Positions 1 to 10,700 of a stretch of DNA of 64,000 bases are shown here, piece after piece. The notes beneath the pieces were generated by a model, which was given only the letters and a program-made list of their open reading frames with translations, had not been told where the DNA came from and ran no database searches. The number at the start of each line of letters is the position of its first letter. Position 1 is the first letter of the stretch. This DNA is from Casuarius casuarius (lineage: Eukaryota > Chordata > Aves > Casuariiformes > Casuariidae). The stretch lies in contig PTFA01000279.1 of NCBI GenBank assembly GCA_003342895.1, positions 356,274 to 420,273 on the forward strand. The letters run 5' to 3'. A program made the position numbers and the translations under genes.

Positions 1-560
1 GGGGGCGGAGAGGTGTGTGCACACGCGTGATCCTGCCCTGGGGGGCTGGTCCTGCCCCCCCGCCCAGCACTGCCCCGCGCCCTTGCGGGGCCCCGCCCCG
101 GAAACAGAGGTAAACCCGCCCTCTAGAGAAAGGAAGTGACAAGCCGGAAGCGTCTTGGGGGTGGGGCTGCCCACTGTCTTCCTGCCTCCAGGGGACGGAG
201 GCGGTGGCTGCACTCTCCTTCCCGCCTCTCATCGTGTTTCAGTGCCTGGCCCGGGCCCCGTGGCCCTGTTTGTCATTGGGCCGGGGCCGTCCCTGCCCCT
301 GTGTCCCCCTGCAGGCAGGGGGTCCTGGCCTGGCTGCTGTGGTCCCTGGGCTGTCATTGAGGTGTTCCCGGCTGCCGGGTGCGAGAGGCAAGGGACCCGG
401 GGTGAAGCACAGCGACTTTCCCTGCCAGATGCACTCAGGCTGTTACTAGCTCCGGACTTCTCATGTTTTTTTCAGAAAGAAATGCTTGTTGTGCTGAGTA
501 GGGAAGGATTGCCTCCCCCAACCTGCAGGCAACATCCGTGTGCCTTGTGTGCAACAGAGG
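1..560. other. GC- and CpG-rich left edge, gene not identified
   Basis: The first ~170 bases are strongly GC-rich with many CpG dinucleotides, unlike the CpG-poor DNA that follows, and GC stays raised to about 560. Vertebrate CpG islands usually mark promoters or first exons, so this could be the edge of a gene lying mainly left of the window. A short piece near 67-109 is bounded by a pyrimidine-rich AG and a GTAAAC, which could be a tiny exon, but its product is not recognisable. Open frames here are short and overlap in several frames, as expected of GC-rich DNA. I assign no gene. Confidence 0.4.
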
Positions 561-596
561 GCAGCTCACTGTCAACCTGCTAGCCATATTACCTTT

Positions 597-1090
597 ACAG
601 AGTCACAGAAGGGTTGAGGTTGGCAGGGACCTCTGGAGATCACCTGGTCCAACGCCCCTGCTAAAGCAGGGTCACCAAGAGCAGCCTGCCCAGGACCCTG
701 TCCAGTGGGTTTGGAGTATCTCCAAGGATAGCGACTCCACAACCTCTCTGAGCAACCTGTTCCAGCGTTCAACCACCCTCACAGTAAAGAAGTGCTTTCC
801 TGTGCTCAAAGTGGGATCTCTTCCATTTCAGCATGTGCCTACTGCCTCTNGTCCTGTCAGTGTGTACCACTGGGAAGAGTCTGGCCGTGTCCTCTTTACA
901 CCCTCTTTACACCACTGATTATAAATATTGATAAGATCCCTTCACACTTCTGCTTTCTCTTCTCCAGGCTAAACAGACCCAGCTCCCTTCAGCCTCTTCT
1001 CATGTGACAGATGCTTCAGTTCCTTAATCATCTTTGTGGCTTTTCACTGGACTCGCTCCAGTAAATCCATGTTGGTAAACTGGAGTGACA
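597..1090 (-). mobile_element. CR1 LINE fragment, 3' part
   Basis: The plus strand here reads as the reverse complement of an avian CR1 3' region. The recognisable order is the terminal 'tcacagaagggttgagg' part, the 'ggtccaacgcccctgct' part, the 'cacaacctctctgagcaacc' part, and then 'cttctccaggctaaacagac' and 'catctttgtggc'. The element therefore lies on the minus strand. It is diverged, interrupted by one N at 850, and codes for nothing intact. The right border is approximate. Confidence 0.85.
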
Positions 1091-1326
1091 AACTGCTGCC
1101 AAAGCAGAGCAGCAAGTGAGGAAAGGGCTAGGTTGTTTCCTCCACTCTGTCTCTTTCCAACAGTCACAGACCTCAGCATGAGGATTGGAGGCTGGATGTG
1201 ACACAGTGCTCCGAGCCACGTGATTGTGAGATTATAGATCTGATAAACTTTATTTTCTGTTAAACTTAATTTTCTATTAGACTCTTCAAACTGTATTTTT
1301 CTTCTTGACGTCTTTTAGTTTTTTTC
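1091..1326. other. Unassigned spacer between CR1 and LTR
   Basis: A short AT-leaning stretch in which I see no gene or repeat. It ends in the TTTTTC copy that forms the left target-site duplication of the LTR. Confidence 0.4.
1321..1326. repeat. Left target-site duplication of the solo LTR
   Basis: TTTTTC sits directly before the LTR TG end and is repeated exactly at 1717-1722 after the CA end. The site is in a T-rich run, so low complexity lowers its weight slightly. Confidence 0.7.
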
Positions 1327-1716
1327 TGTGGAGGATTATCTGGAGGAAAACGGACATGTGAGCAATCCAGCCCTAATGCTAATAGCAAGAGTGTGAAAGT
1401 AGGTTTTGCGGCCTACCGGTAAGGTTACTAGAGGGCATGCAGTGTGGTGAGAAACTGTCCTTGGAACGAGAAAAACAACTCCCAGATGTTCAGTGAGAAA
1501 CTTACGGGCTTAGGGGAGTTTCTTTGCCTCCTCGTAGACAGTCATGCTATCCAACCACATACTGTTCAGATGTGCGTGCTAAATGAACATGTACCAATCA
1601 CTGTATAGTTTGATTCACGGGATCACGGTTAAAGCATATAAAAGATGCTATTCGGGCTTAATAAAGTGTCAGCATTTAATCNTATTGATTGGCGTGCTGT
1701 CCGTTAATCTCCCGCA
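1327..1716 (+). mobile_element. Solo LTR of an endogenous retrovirus
   Basis: A 390-base segment begins TGTGG and ends CCGCA, the TG...CA ends of retroviral LTRs. It is flanked by an identical 6-base duplication, TTTTTC, at 1321-1326 and 1717-1722. In plus orientation it has a TATA-like box (TATAAAA, 1637-1643) followed by AATAAA at 1660-1665, in the order expected for U3 then R. No internal viral genes and no second LTR are nearby, so this is a solo LTR left by recombination. A 6-base duplication suits alpharetrovirus-like or ERVK-like avian elements; the family is not determined. One N lies at 1682. Confidence 0.8.
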
Positions 1717-1722
1717 TTTTTC
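1717..1722. repeat. Right target-site duplication of the solo LTR
   Basis: TTTTTC directly follows the LTR CA end and matches 1321-1326. Confidence 0.7.
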
Positions 1723-4239
1723 TTCTTCATATCTTTTCATCTAGATATGTTTTTTCTGTTCATGAATGTCTTTTTAACTGTTGCTCCTGTCCTCTTAAAC
1801 AAGCTTGCATCAAACCAAAGACATCCTATTTTTGCAAATTCAGAATCTGGAGGGTTTAGACCTTTTAATAAACCTTTCAGTAATGAAAACTTGATTTGAT
1901 TAATATCCAGATTTTCCTTGCAGACACTGTATGTGAAACATCATCAACATAGCACTCTGCTGGTTGCTATAAATCAAGATATATTTCCAAGAAATCAAGA
2001 ACATTTTTCTGAAGGAACCACAGAGATGTGGTAGATTGCTCATGACTTGCCCACTGATGTTACTGCCTTTTCTTCTTTGACAATACAAGGTGTGATATGT
2101 GATTCAAAGACAGGAAAAATCTCATTTTGGAAAATATCTGGGATCTCATTTTCTTCTACTAAGTTGTTTAAATTAAAGTTTTTAATGAAATGCTTTTCAC
2201 CTTGAAAGATTATGGACAGGGATGACATGATTTACTTATTTATTTTTACTTAAATATTTTGGATAGGATAGGATAAAAATAATCGGTTCTATGAATTGCT
2301 GCAAGAATAACAAGAAGCAAAACAAACACTGCTAATGTTGTATAATTAGGTCACAGTCTTCTTTTTTTAAAGGGTGAATTCTTTAGCAATAATTAATCCC
2401 AGAAGATTTTATCCACATTGTAATTTTTCCCTTCTGGTATAGGGGTACTGTCAACCTCCAACTCCATTAATTTGGGACCCCATCTGTCTTCCTTTTGGGA
2501 AGACTAAAGAGATGGAGAAAAAAAAATCATGATGTTAAATCCATATTTCTCCCTCTCTGGAGAGAAATTAGACTTTCTTCATTGAAAGTTTTCCTGAACT
2601 GTCACTTTCTATGTTCTGCCACAGCGAGTTTTACAGCTTTTCATTTCCACTGGGCCTAGACAGATCAAAGTGCTAAAGCTTTAGTCTGCTTAGGATCATC
2701 TGGCAGCAAAGGAAAACTTCCTTTCCAGCCCTCAGATGGCCAAAATAAGATGAGACTGTAATGCTTCCAGGTCAGGAGCTAACAGCAGCATTACTAGTGT
2801 AATTTAGTACACTTGCAGGCATATAGAGAAGATGTACAAACTTCTGCAATTACTAAAGGTGACCTGATGAAAGATACTGTGTTTGCCCAAAGTCAGAATT
2901 TTCTATTAATAAAGGCACTCTTTTGGCAAGTTTGCATGTTCCCTCATTGCAAAAGCACCTTGGAGTATCTCTGTCCCAAATTTGCTGTAGCTGGAAGAAT
3001 ACCATGAAAAGGTGGCCACATAAGCACTCTGCATATGGCACTTTTGAAGGAATATGCTCTATTATTAATGTTAGTGTGTTGCAATTTGCTGCTATATTAG
3101 CTATGCTCTGATAGTGATGAACACAAGGCAGTGCACAAGATGTGCTTTTCATGGAGATTGTGGCAGGTAATTTTATCCAGCCAGAAATAACATGCAAAAT
3201 AATATGTTTCTGCCTCCTCAGGATGATTTTCTTATTCTGTCTTAAAGCGAAAAGGTGATGTACAAAATTTTGCCAGGCAACTTATTTCTACAAGAAGGCG
3301 CTCTTTGACTTGGAATTTGATGGGGCTCTCCATCCGTTTTCAGATGCACCATTAGTTTGTGTTAGTCTGAAAGACTTGCCTATGGTTTAACTTAAAATAC
3401 CTTAAAGCCCAAGGACTCATGGTGCATGTGGGATGCAGATGCTGAGGCCATTCTTTTTTCCCTGTTTAGAAAAGTGGTCATTTTTAGAGTTCCAAATTTA
3501 TAGGTAATTTTTTTTGCAGAAGTAAGTATGAGATGCAACAGCAATCCCTAAATTTAGGATCAGTGTGTTAGACCATCAAGCAGAATGATGTCCAATACTG
3601 AATTACTCAAGATTACGTGCAAAAGTTCCTGTAACAAGAATCCCCCCCTTTTTTTTAACTTAAAAATACTTACCACATATATGCTAGATATAAATAATCT
3701 GCAAAACCTATTTTTTTCTTTATGTATTTGGGACAAATTCTTAGAGTTCTCCTATTCAATGAGATTACTGCATGTACTTTTTGCCAACTTTGAGCCTCAG
3801 CGTGGAAAAGTCTCCAAGCCATCTCCAAAGAATAGTGGTAGCTACAGTTTATGATTTATCCACCATCCAGTTAGATTTGTTTGATGTGATTTGTTTTTGT
3901 CCATTTCATACGCAGTATTTTTTATTGCTGTATTATGTTCCTGGTGGTTTATAAGCCAACAGATAGTTGTTTCTGGAAGTCTGTGCAGTAATTGAAAGGT
4001 GCTGGTAGTCCAACAAGGCCAAAGACTGGAAGAGCTAAGCCCAGGGCACCTTTACTGTCCAGACCTTATTAGACTCTTGAATTCTTGCTCCTGGCCATGC
4101 TCCAAAGTGAGGTGAGCTCCCTCGTGGTTTCATGATCCATCTCCTTCCCCAGAAGCACAGATGGTGAAGGTGAAGGAAGAAGACCTCCCCATGGTGATGC
4201 CAGCCTGCTAGCTTGCAATTCAGTCTCAGGAGCTGGCAG
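1723..4239. other. AT-rich intergenic DNA, nothing recognised
   Basis: The open frames are short (up to 114 codons), overlap on both strands, and have no splice-site support or recognisable domain. I see no gene, RNA or clear repeat in this stretch. Confidence 0.5.
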
Positions 4240-4830
4240 CCCAGCTGTGGCATTTGCTCCCTACAGCAGATGGAGGCACTGCAACAGCTCCAGGGACAAC
4301 AGGAACCACCCAAGAGACTCTCAGATCCCTGCAGGACCCTGGGAACAGCCCAGACTTTGGTACCAGCCCTGCAGATGCCAGTTCTATCCCCAGAGACCTG
4401 GCCAACAGCACTGCAGATGCTGAGACCAGCCCTGGAAACCACTGGATAGGCACAAGCACCGTGAGAAGAGCTGCAACCACCCCAGAATAGCCCTAGAGAT
4501 GCTGGGAATGGCCACAGGACCCTAAAAGAGCCCCATGGATCCTGGAGACAGCCCCTCTAGAAGACCACTGGACACCCTGAAACAGCTCTGGCATTGATGG
4601 GTGAGTTGTCCTCCCCAGAAGACAGAAGACCTCTGAAGACTCCTGAAACACTCTCAAGAGGTCTAGGGAAAGTCCTAGAGACATCCCAGAGTAGCCCTGG
4701 ACACCCAAGAGAAAAGCCTCAGAGATTACAGGAACAGTACTGCAAATGCCAAAGGATGTCCATGGACCCCAAAATGGCCCAAGAGACCTTGAGAAAAGCC
4801 CAATATGACCCTGAGTAGTCCTGGCGGGAC
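4240..4830. repeat. Degenerate purine-rich tandem repeat
   Basis: The stretch is built from diverged variants of a short phrase of the form 'cctggnaacagcccnagagatgc'. Examples are 'ccctgggaacagcccaga' near 4340, 'cctggccaacagcactgcagatgc' near 4400, 'cctggagacagcccct' near 4540, 'ccctgaaacagctct' near 4573 and 'ctcctgaaacactctc' near 4640. Spacing is irregular at roughly 30-70 bases, so this is an old, decayed minisatellite. The short open frames across it are a consequence of the repetition and are not called as genes. Confidence 0.6.
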
Positions 4831-5094
4831 TGTGCAATCTTCACTCTGAGTCGCTTTGTTCAGACAACTCTTACTGTGTACAGAGAGACAGCAAATGGCA
4901 CATACATAAGAGTATAAAGCAGTTATTTCTTGGTTAATACCTGCAATAATAAGTGGGATTGAATGAACTCATAGGTTAAGCTCTGGTGTGTTCAAACTCC
5001 TCCTGCCTCCCACTTAATACAAATCCTAAATAAGGGTGAACAGTTTATTTTTTTAGGAGTTACAGTTTATAGTTTGTTTTTAAACTGTATGTTA

Positions 5095-5470
5095 TAAACC
5101 TTTAGACAACAACCCATTAAACCCTAAACCCTAAACAAGAAACTACAAACCCTGAATGAACATTGAGCCCTCAGTAATATACTGAATGATAAACCATATG
5201 CTCTCACTGAGGAACCCTCAGCAATAAACCCTCAGAGTGACAAACCATAAGCCCTCAACCTTCAGCAATATCCTATAAATTGTAAAACTCTCAGCAACAG
5301 ACTGCAAACCCTAAATGATAAACCCGCAGTCCCATGATATTCTTTGAACTGATAACTGTAAGTCAAAGACTGTGAACTCTCAAGTCTCAACAATAATCTG
5401 TACATTGTAAGCCCTGGACTCTGAATCATCAGTGAAAAACCTTGACCTCTCAACGTTAAGCAATTAAAAA
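5095..5470. repeat. Degenerate CCCT/AGCAATA-type tandem repeat
   Basis: Repeated variants of 'aaaccct...' alternating with 'ctcagcaata' or 'tgataa' run through this block, for example near 5120, 5150, 5210, 5225, 5260, 5310 and 5420. The best-preserved piece, around 5118-5136, is just over two copies of a 7-base AAACCCT unit. Units are diverged and of uneven length. It is a second decayed minisatellite, different in sequence from the block at 4240-4830. Confidence 0.55.
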
Positions 5471-6309
5471 AGCACGTATGACCAGGTAAACAATAAGTAG
5501 AAGTCCAAAAATTTTTGCCCAAGACCAGAAAAGTTTCTCTTTCATCTGGAGATTAAACAAAGATAAAGACAAACATGAGACTACAGAAATGCATCATAGC
5601 TCCTGTTCATACATTTAACTTTATCACCATTCAAACATGACTGTGTTTAAGCTTTTAGCCATAGGATTGTTCTAAATTGTACTTCCACTGGAATAACCTG
5701 TTTGATAACCTGTGCACTACCGCATCTGTAATGTGGACAAAAATATTACATTTGCTCTTCTTCGCTCCATGGGCAAATAAGCATATAGAGCCAATAACAG
5801 CTATTGTTCCAAACCTCCTTTCCTTAAAGAAAATGTTGCTTGCTGAGAGAAAAAGAAATGTTTGGGATAACCTGTAGTGCCTCCTAAGCAATAAAAGCCT
5901 AAACCCTGAAGATGTGGCAGTCATTGACACCAACTTAAAAAAAAATCTTTTCCCAAGACCAGTAAACTCAATCATGAGGACTTGATAAAGAAAAATGCTT
6001 CATAGTAGCCAGGATGAGGGGAAAACCCTGTAGAGGGGGAATTTTTTCTTTTTGTTATGCTGTAAAATAGACAAAAAAAGACTATTAACCATATAGTGAA
6101 CATTCATCATCAAAGCTGCCAAATCATCCGGACAGCACTGTGGTTCACACTGTCTCACCCTCCGAATGCCCACAGCCAGCATCAGAGAGACAATCTCCAC
6201 CTCCTCCACTCCATTAGCTTCCAGACCGCCCCACAGTCACCCTCACCTCCAGCTAAGTCTCAGCTGAGCTTCTACATCTCCAAGCTCACAACTCACTACC
6301 TCAGCCCTG
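5471..6309. other. Intergenic DNA, nothing recognised
   Basis: Only short open frames without splice or domain support are present, and I see no mobile element. Confidence 0.4.

Positions 6310-6310
<1 letters not shown>

Positions 6311-6350
<40 letters not shown>
6311..6350. repeat. (AC)20 microsatellite
   Basis: An uninterrupted dinucleotide run of about 20 AC units. Such perfect arrays are usually length-polymorphic. The overlapping open frames that read Thr-His or Cys-Val repeats are artefacts of this run. Confidence 0.98.
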
Positions 6351-6352
<2 letters not shown>

Positions 6353-7610
6353 TGCCCCACTGCTTGCTTTCAACACCCAGCAAGATGAAGCGTGTGGAGC
6401 CTCACATTTCTGCCATGGACACCAACTACATACACACATGTGCAATCTGCATGCATGCCTAAACTCCCTCTGTGACCTCAGGGGCCCTCTTGAGGCTGAA
6501 GGACAATGATAATGCCATGCCCCAAACACCCTTCTCCACCAAAGGAGTTATCTCTGGGTATCTTGGACAAGGAACCTTTTTCTTATTGACCATATCCAAG
6601 ACACTCTCTTGTGCTCCAGGAATCCACCTCTAGGTCCTCTTAGTACAGTACAGATTCAGGTCTGCCAGGCCCTGAACACTGTCTCCCATCCCTACATACC
6701 GCCTGCATGCTCACTGTGAGGGAAAGCCATGCAAGAGAAGGAAAGCAGAAATACAGACAGAAGTGAAACATACAGAAGGTTACACTCAGAAGCACAAGCA
6801 GTCAAGAGCAAAAATAATGCCATGAAAATGTGTAAAATGCTCAGAAAAAAAGAAAAAAACAAACAGGGAATATGGAGACAGCAACTCAGTAACGTGAAAA
6901 TGGTTCCTTACTTGAGCGTTTCACAGGGAGAAGGCTATGCAGGGCCAAGTGTTGACAGTTAGACCATTTGTTTTGTTCAAGTCATTTATCATTAAATTGA
7001 TAGTGTATACTGGGAGGGGGGACAGAAATGTAACAAAGTATTTGGTACTGTATGTGAAATTAAGTCATCTGGTAATGAAATGCAGAGATGATGCAGTAGG
7101 ATTTGGATGGATATTGCTGGGAGACAGAGAGACTCACACTTCTTCCCCCAGCTGCCAACAGCAAAGATTTGCGGGGTGCCTGCATGGAAGCAGTGGGGAA
7201 GGGGAGTGTGTTAATCTGAGCTATTAACTAAATGTGTTGGCCAATGAAGGTTGGCTGTTCACTCATAAACTGTGTCTAAACCTGCTTGCAGAGTCTCCGT
7301 GGGCAGCAATAGATGCCGAGGTGAAAGTAACTCAGTGATAGAGAGGTGCAGAAGTGGTGGGGAATCCAGGCAGCCTAGGTCCTTTGGGTGGAAATCTGGA
7401 GACTGTTGAAGGAGGACAGCAGGAACTGAAGGAGGTTCTGGCTCAGGTAGACGATCGTGTATGACGCTGTAGTGGATTGAGCCCCACATAGGCTCTTGCT
7501 GGACTAAAGATCACAACCCAAGTAGAAGCACCACCACAACCTCAACAGATGAAGGAACTTGGCGTTATGCATGTCCTCAGCCCCACTTCTCTGCAGAAAG
7601 AGACTGTAGA
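6351..7610. other. 3' flank of SLC22A7, no gene recognised
   Basis: This is the stretch where the mammalian neighbour CRIP3 would end, tail-to-tail with SLC22A7. I do not see a LIM-domain Cys/His pattern or plausible CRIP3 exons, although very small exons could be missed by eye. Nothing else is recognised. Confidence 0.4.
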
Positions 7611-7624
7611 ACAGCAAGGACTCT

Positions 7625-7630
7625 TTTATT
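7625..7630 (-). terminator. SLC22A7: Poly(A) signal of SLC22A7
   Basis: TTTATT on the plus strand is AATAAA on the minus strand, 67 bases after the TGA in the last exon. The following minus-strand DNA contains T/G-rich stretches, as expected for cleavage just downstream. Confidence 0.85.
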
Positions 7631-7696
7631 GAAAGGTCAGAACATGGCTCAGTTTTGCAGTCCTATGTGGTATCCATGGCTGTGCCACATAGGCCC

Positions 7697-7760
7697 TCAC
7701 TTCAGATGAGGCTGTAACGGCATGCCCTCNGGAGCACTGATTCGTAGTGGCCCTCTCACT
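7697..7760 (-). CDS. SLC22A7: SLC22A7 exon 10 (C-terminal tail, residues 522-542)
   Basis: A strong acceptor (cttcttttcttCCAG|AGTG) lies 177 bases after the exon 9 donor. In the phase set by exon 9 it reads [20 protein letters not shown] and then TGA. The EGMPLQ part resembles the EEMPMKQ tail of human OAT2, which supports it. An AATAAA follows at 7630-7625. The N at 7730 is the third base of a CCN codon, so proline is certain. Confidence 0.87.
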
Positions 7761-10700
7761 CTGGAAGAAAAGAAGGCATGTTGGACTGATGGACATAAAA
7801 CCAGGGAGCCTAACAGTCCCAATCCACATTGGGCTGCTCCTTAATCTGCTGTCACCCAGGGACAGAGAAGCAGAGTGGGCCATCTCCCTGCCTCACTCAG
7901 CAGACACCCCACACAGGGTAGGATGGAGCTGACTCACTGTGTCTTCTCGACGTCCTCGATACCCTCAGGCAGGTGCACGTTCAGGGTCTCTGGGAGCAGG
8001 AAGGCCACGGAGCCACAGCACACCGCCACACCACAGTACGTCACCTCAGGCAGAGACTGCCACACACTGTCCAGCAAAAACACAAGTGGGGCCAAAGCCC
8101 CTCCAAGGCGTGCCACAAAGGAGGTGTATCCCATCCCATTCTGCCTGGAAGGGAAGGACACCACAGTGATGTAGACCACCACAAGAAAGAAATGGCTACT
8201 TTTTTCATATCAGATCTTGGGGAAAAGTACAGGACATCTGCTCCTCCCCCCTACATTTCTATATGTGCTGAGGCCTCCCCCCCCCCCCCACCAGGCTTTT
8301 CCTCTGCTAGATTTTTTTCTAGGCTTTTTTTTTTCCTCTTCATATCTTCATACAGTGATGATAGTTCCCAAAGAGCCAGAATAGCTGCTGTGAGAAACAG
8401 ATTTACTTCGATTATGAGACAGAAGCTGAAGTTCTGCACTAAAAATATCTGCTCCAAAGTTGTTTCCACTTGAAGTGTCTAAAACTCTGTAAGTATTTTC
8501 CACCTGTCCCCCTAGTACATCCTCTCATCTGCTGAGAGCAAACTTATGTCCCTCTGTCTCCTAGGTACTTCTAGACAGGTGGCCAGCATAGAGATTCCTG
8601 TGAGCACCCTTGGTCCTGCTGTAGCTATAACCTAGGAGAGCTTGGAGAGGTGCCCAAAAATAGAACCCGGGACCGATTCCACTCATTTATTTGTGGTGAA
8701 AGGATGGCATTCTACGCTTGAAACAGGGATCACAGGACCTGTTTGTGCCTATGAAGAAAAAGTATGGCAGAGAGAGAGAGAGGATTTTTGCCTTTACCTG
8801 TCAATGTCTTTCAGTGCATAAAAATACTGACCTATCTGAGAAAAGTAGCAAACCAATGTGCCCACTCTGGTTTAAATATGCATCATTCCCTGCATGCAAC
8901 AGACCGGTGAAAGTTAATTCCCTTCATCAGCCTCAGCAATATCCCAAACCATGCTGCTACTAAATCTTACGTCACCATTACCTGAAGATCTTTTACATGA
9001 GCTATCTTTTTTCATTCTGAAAAGCTATATATTCCCTGCTTTAATATCATCTGTAGGCCAGAAGACTGTCAAACTTGTGGTAGTACATGTCCCTTATAAA
9101 ACTTGACATTTCAAATGATTTTTCTCTGGGTCTTATAATAGTTATTGGTGGATTCTCCCAGGGAATTAAGCCTTTGCTAAGCACGGATTCCTTACTGAGT
9201 TCAAAAATCTTCCCACACAGAATACCCATCACCTTTCAATGTATCTCCCTTTAGGCATAACCTGCCTGACATAACGCAGGCCAACAAAGAGTAGCTCTCT
9301 GCCTCTTTTTCCTGACTATATGTAGTCCTTAGACCTTGCTACTTCTAGAGGTAAGGCATTAGCTCTGCAGTCTAGCTAACAGCATGTCCTGCTGTGCTGA
9401 TGTCAAAGACCTGAGGGTGACACCCTGCAGAGGGTCTGGCTGTACACTGAGGTGAGCGGCATCTCTTACCTCAGTATGGTGGGGTAGAGCTCAGAGGTGT
9501 ACAAGAAGACAGTCGTGAACGCAGATTCTGAGAAACCTTTGCCCATAATGGCTACTACAGAGCGCATGGGGGTGAAAGCTAGGAGGAAAGAAAAGACACT
9601 TATGCCAGTGGTCAAAAAGCAGCCTCTAGAAAGAAGCTTGTTGTGGCCTCAGGTAAAGTAGGGGAGAAAATTCAGAGGTCCTACAAAGTACAGAGCTACA
9701 TAGCCCTGGAGCTGCTGTCTCTAAAGCTCGGATGAGTAAATTTGATGACAAACTATTAGCCCAAGTGGGAGCTGAACTGGTGAAAGGATGGATCCCAATA
9801 TTTTCCACTGGACAATGTCTATAATAAGATGGGCACTTAAGTGGCTATCACTGGACCTTGACTAACTGCCTCACAGTGACTAGAGACTATCTGTTGCCAC
9901 CAGATATTAGGGCTGGCCCACATTAGCAACCTTGTCCCACTGTTACCCTTGTAGGTAGAAGGCATCTCTGTACAGAGTGGCCTCTGGGGAAGATCTCCCA
10001 TTGTCCTTCTCTAGCAGTGCACTAAATGGAGGTCTCCTTTTTTAGCAAGTACCGCATATAGCAGAGGAGTGTCTCACACTTGGGAATGATGATGTTGGCT
10101 CCTATGCACAATCCGGTCAGTATGAGTGTCCACGCCTGACTCTGCCGTCGTCCAACTCGATTCACTAGCACATACATGATCAGCTTAGCTGGAATCTCAA
10201 TGATGCCAAAAACAAATTGGGAGAGATACATATTGAGCCCAAAACCAGTTAGGTTCATGCTCATGCCATAATAAGAGAAGGCAACGCCAAACCTGCAAGG
10301 AGTGTGTGGAGATGGGAATTAGGGAAATCCAGCCAGGGAACTGTAGGACAAATTCCCTGTGCAGAGTGACACTGCTTACCACACAGCGCCAGAACAGAGC
10401 GAGATCTTCCGCAGGACTGGTGTCCTGAACAGGCTGATGTAGGAGTAGCTCTCTCCTGACTTCTTCTCTGTTGTCATCCTTCTGAGGGCCTGTGAGATGT
10501 GGAAAGAAGAAAATAGCTCAGCTGCTGTACATCTGGGATCCAGACATGGAGCCCTAGACAGGCTGGGGCTCATGCCCATCCCTGCTCCAACACCATCTGG
10601 GGTTTTCCACACTACCATTGCAGAAAAATTCTCTGGACATACATTTTCAGAGGCAAGTCTTCCTATGTGTTTTTATAGATTCTCTCTATTTTTTTAGACC

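Noticed and set aside
572..1219. Open frames in the CR1 fragment near the left end
   Set aside because: They run across a decayed, antisense LINE fragment and do not match the CR1 protein frame.
4035..4837. Several 70-135 codon open frames on both strands
   Set aside because: All cross the degenerate tandem repeat, whose periodic sequence keeps several frames open.
6096..6529. Open frames with Thr-His or Cys-Val repeats
   Set aside because: Produced by the AC dinucleotide microsatellite.
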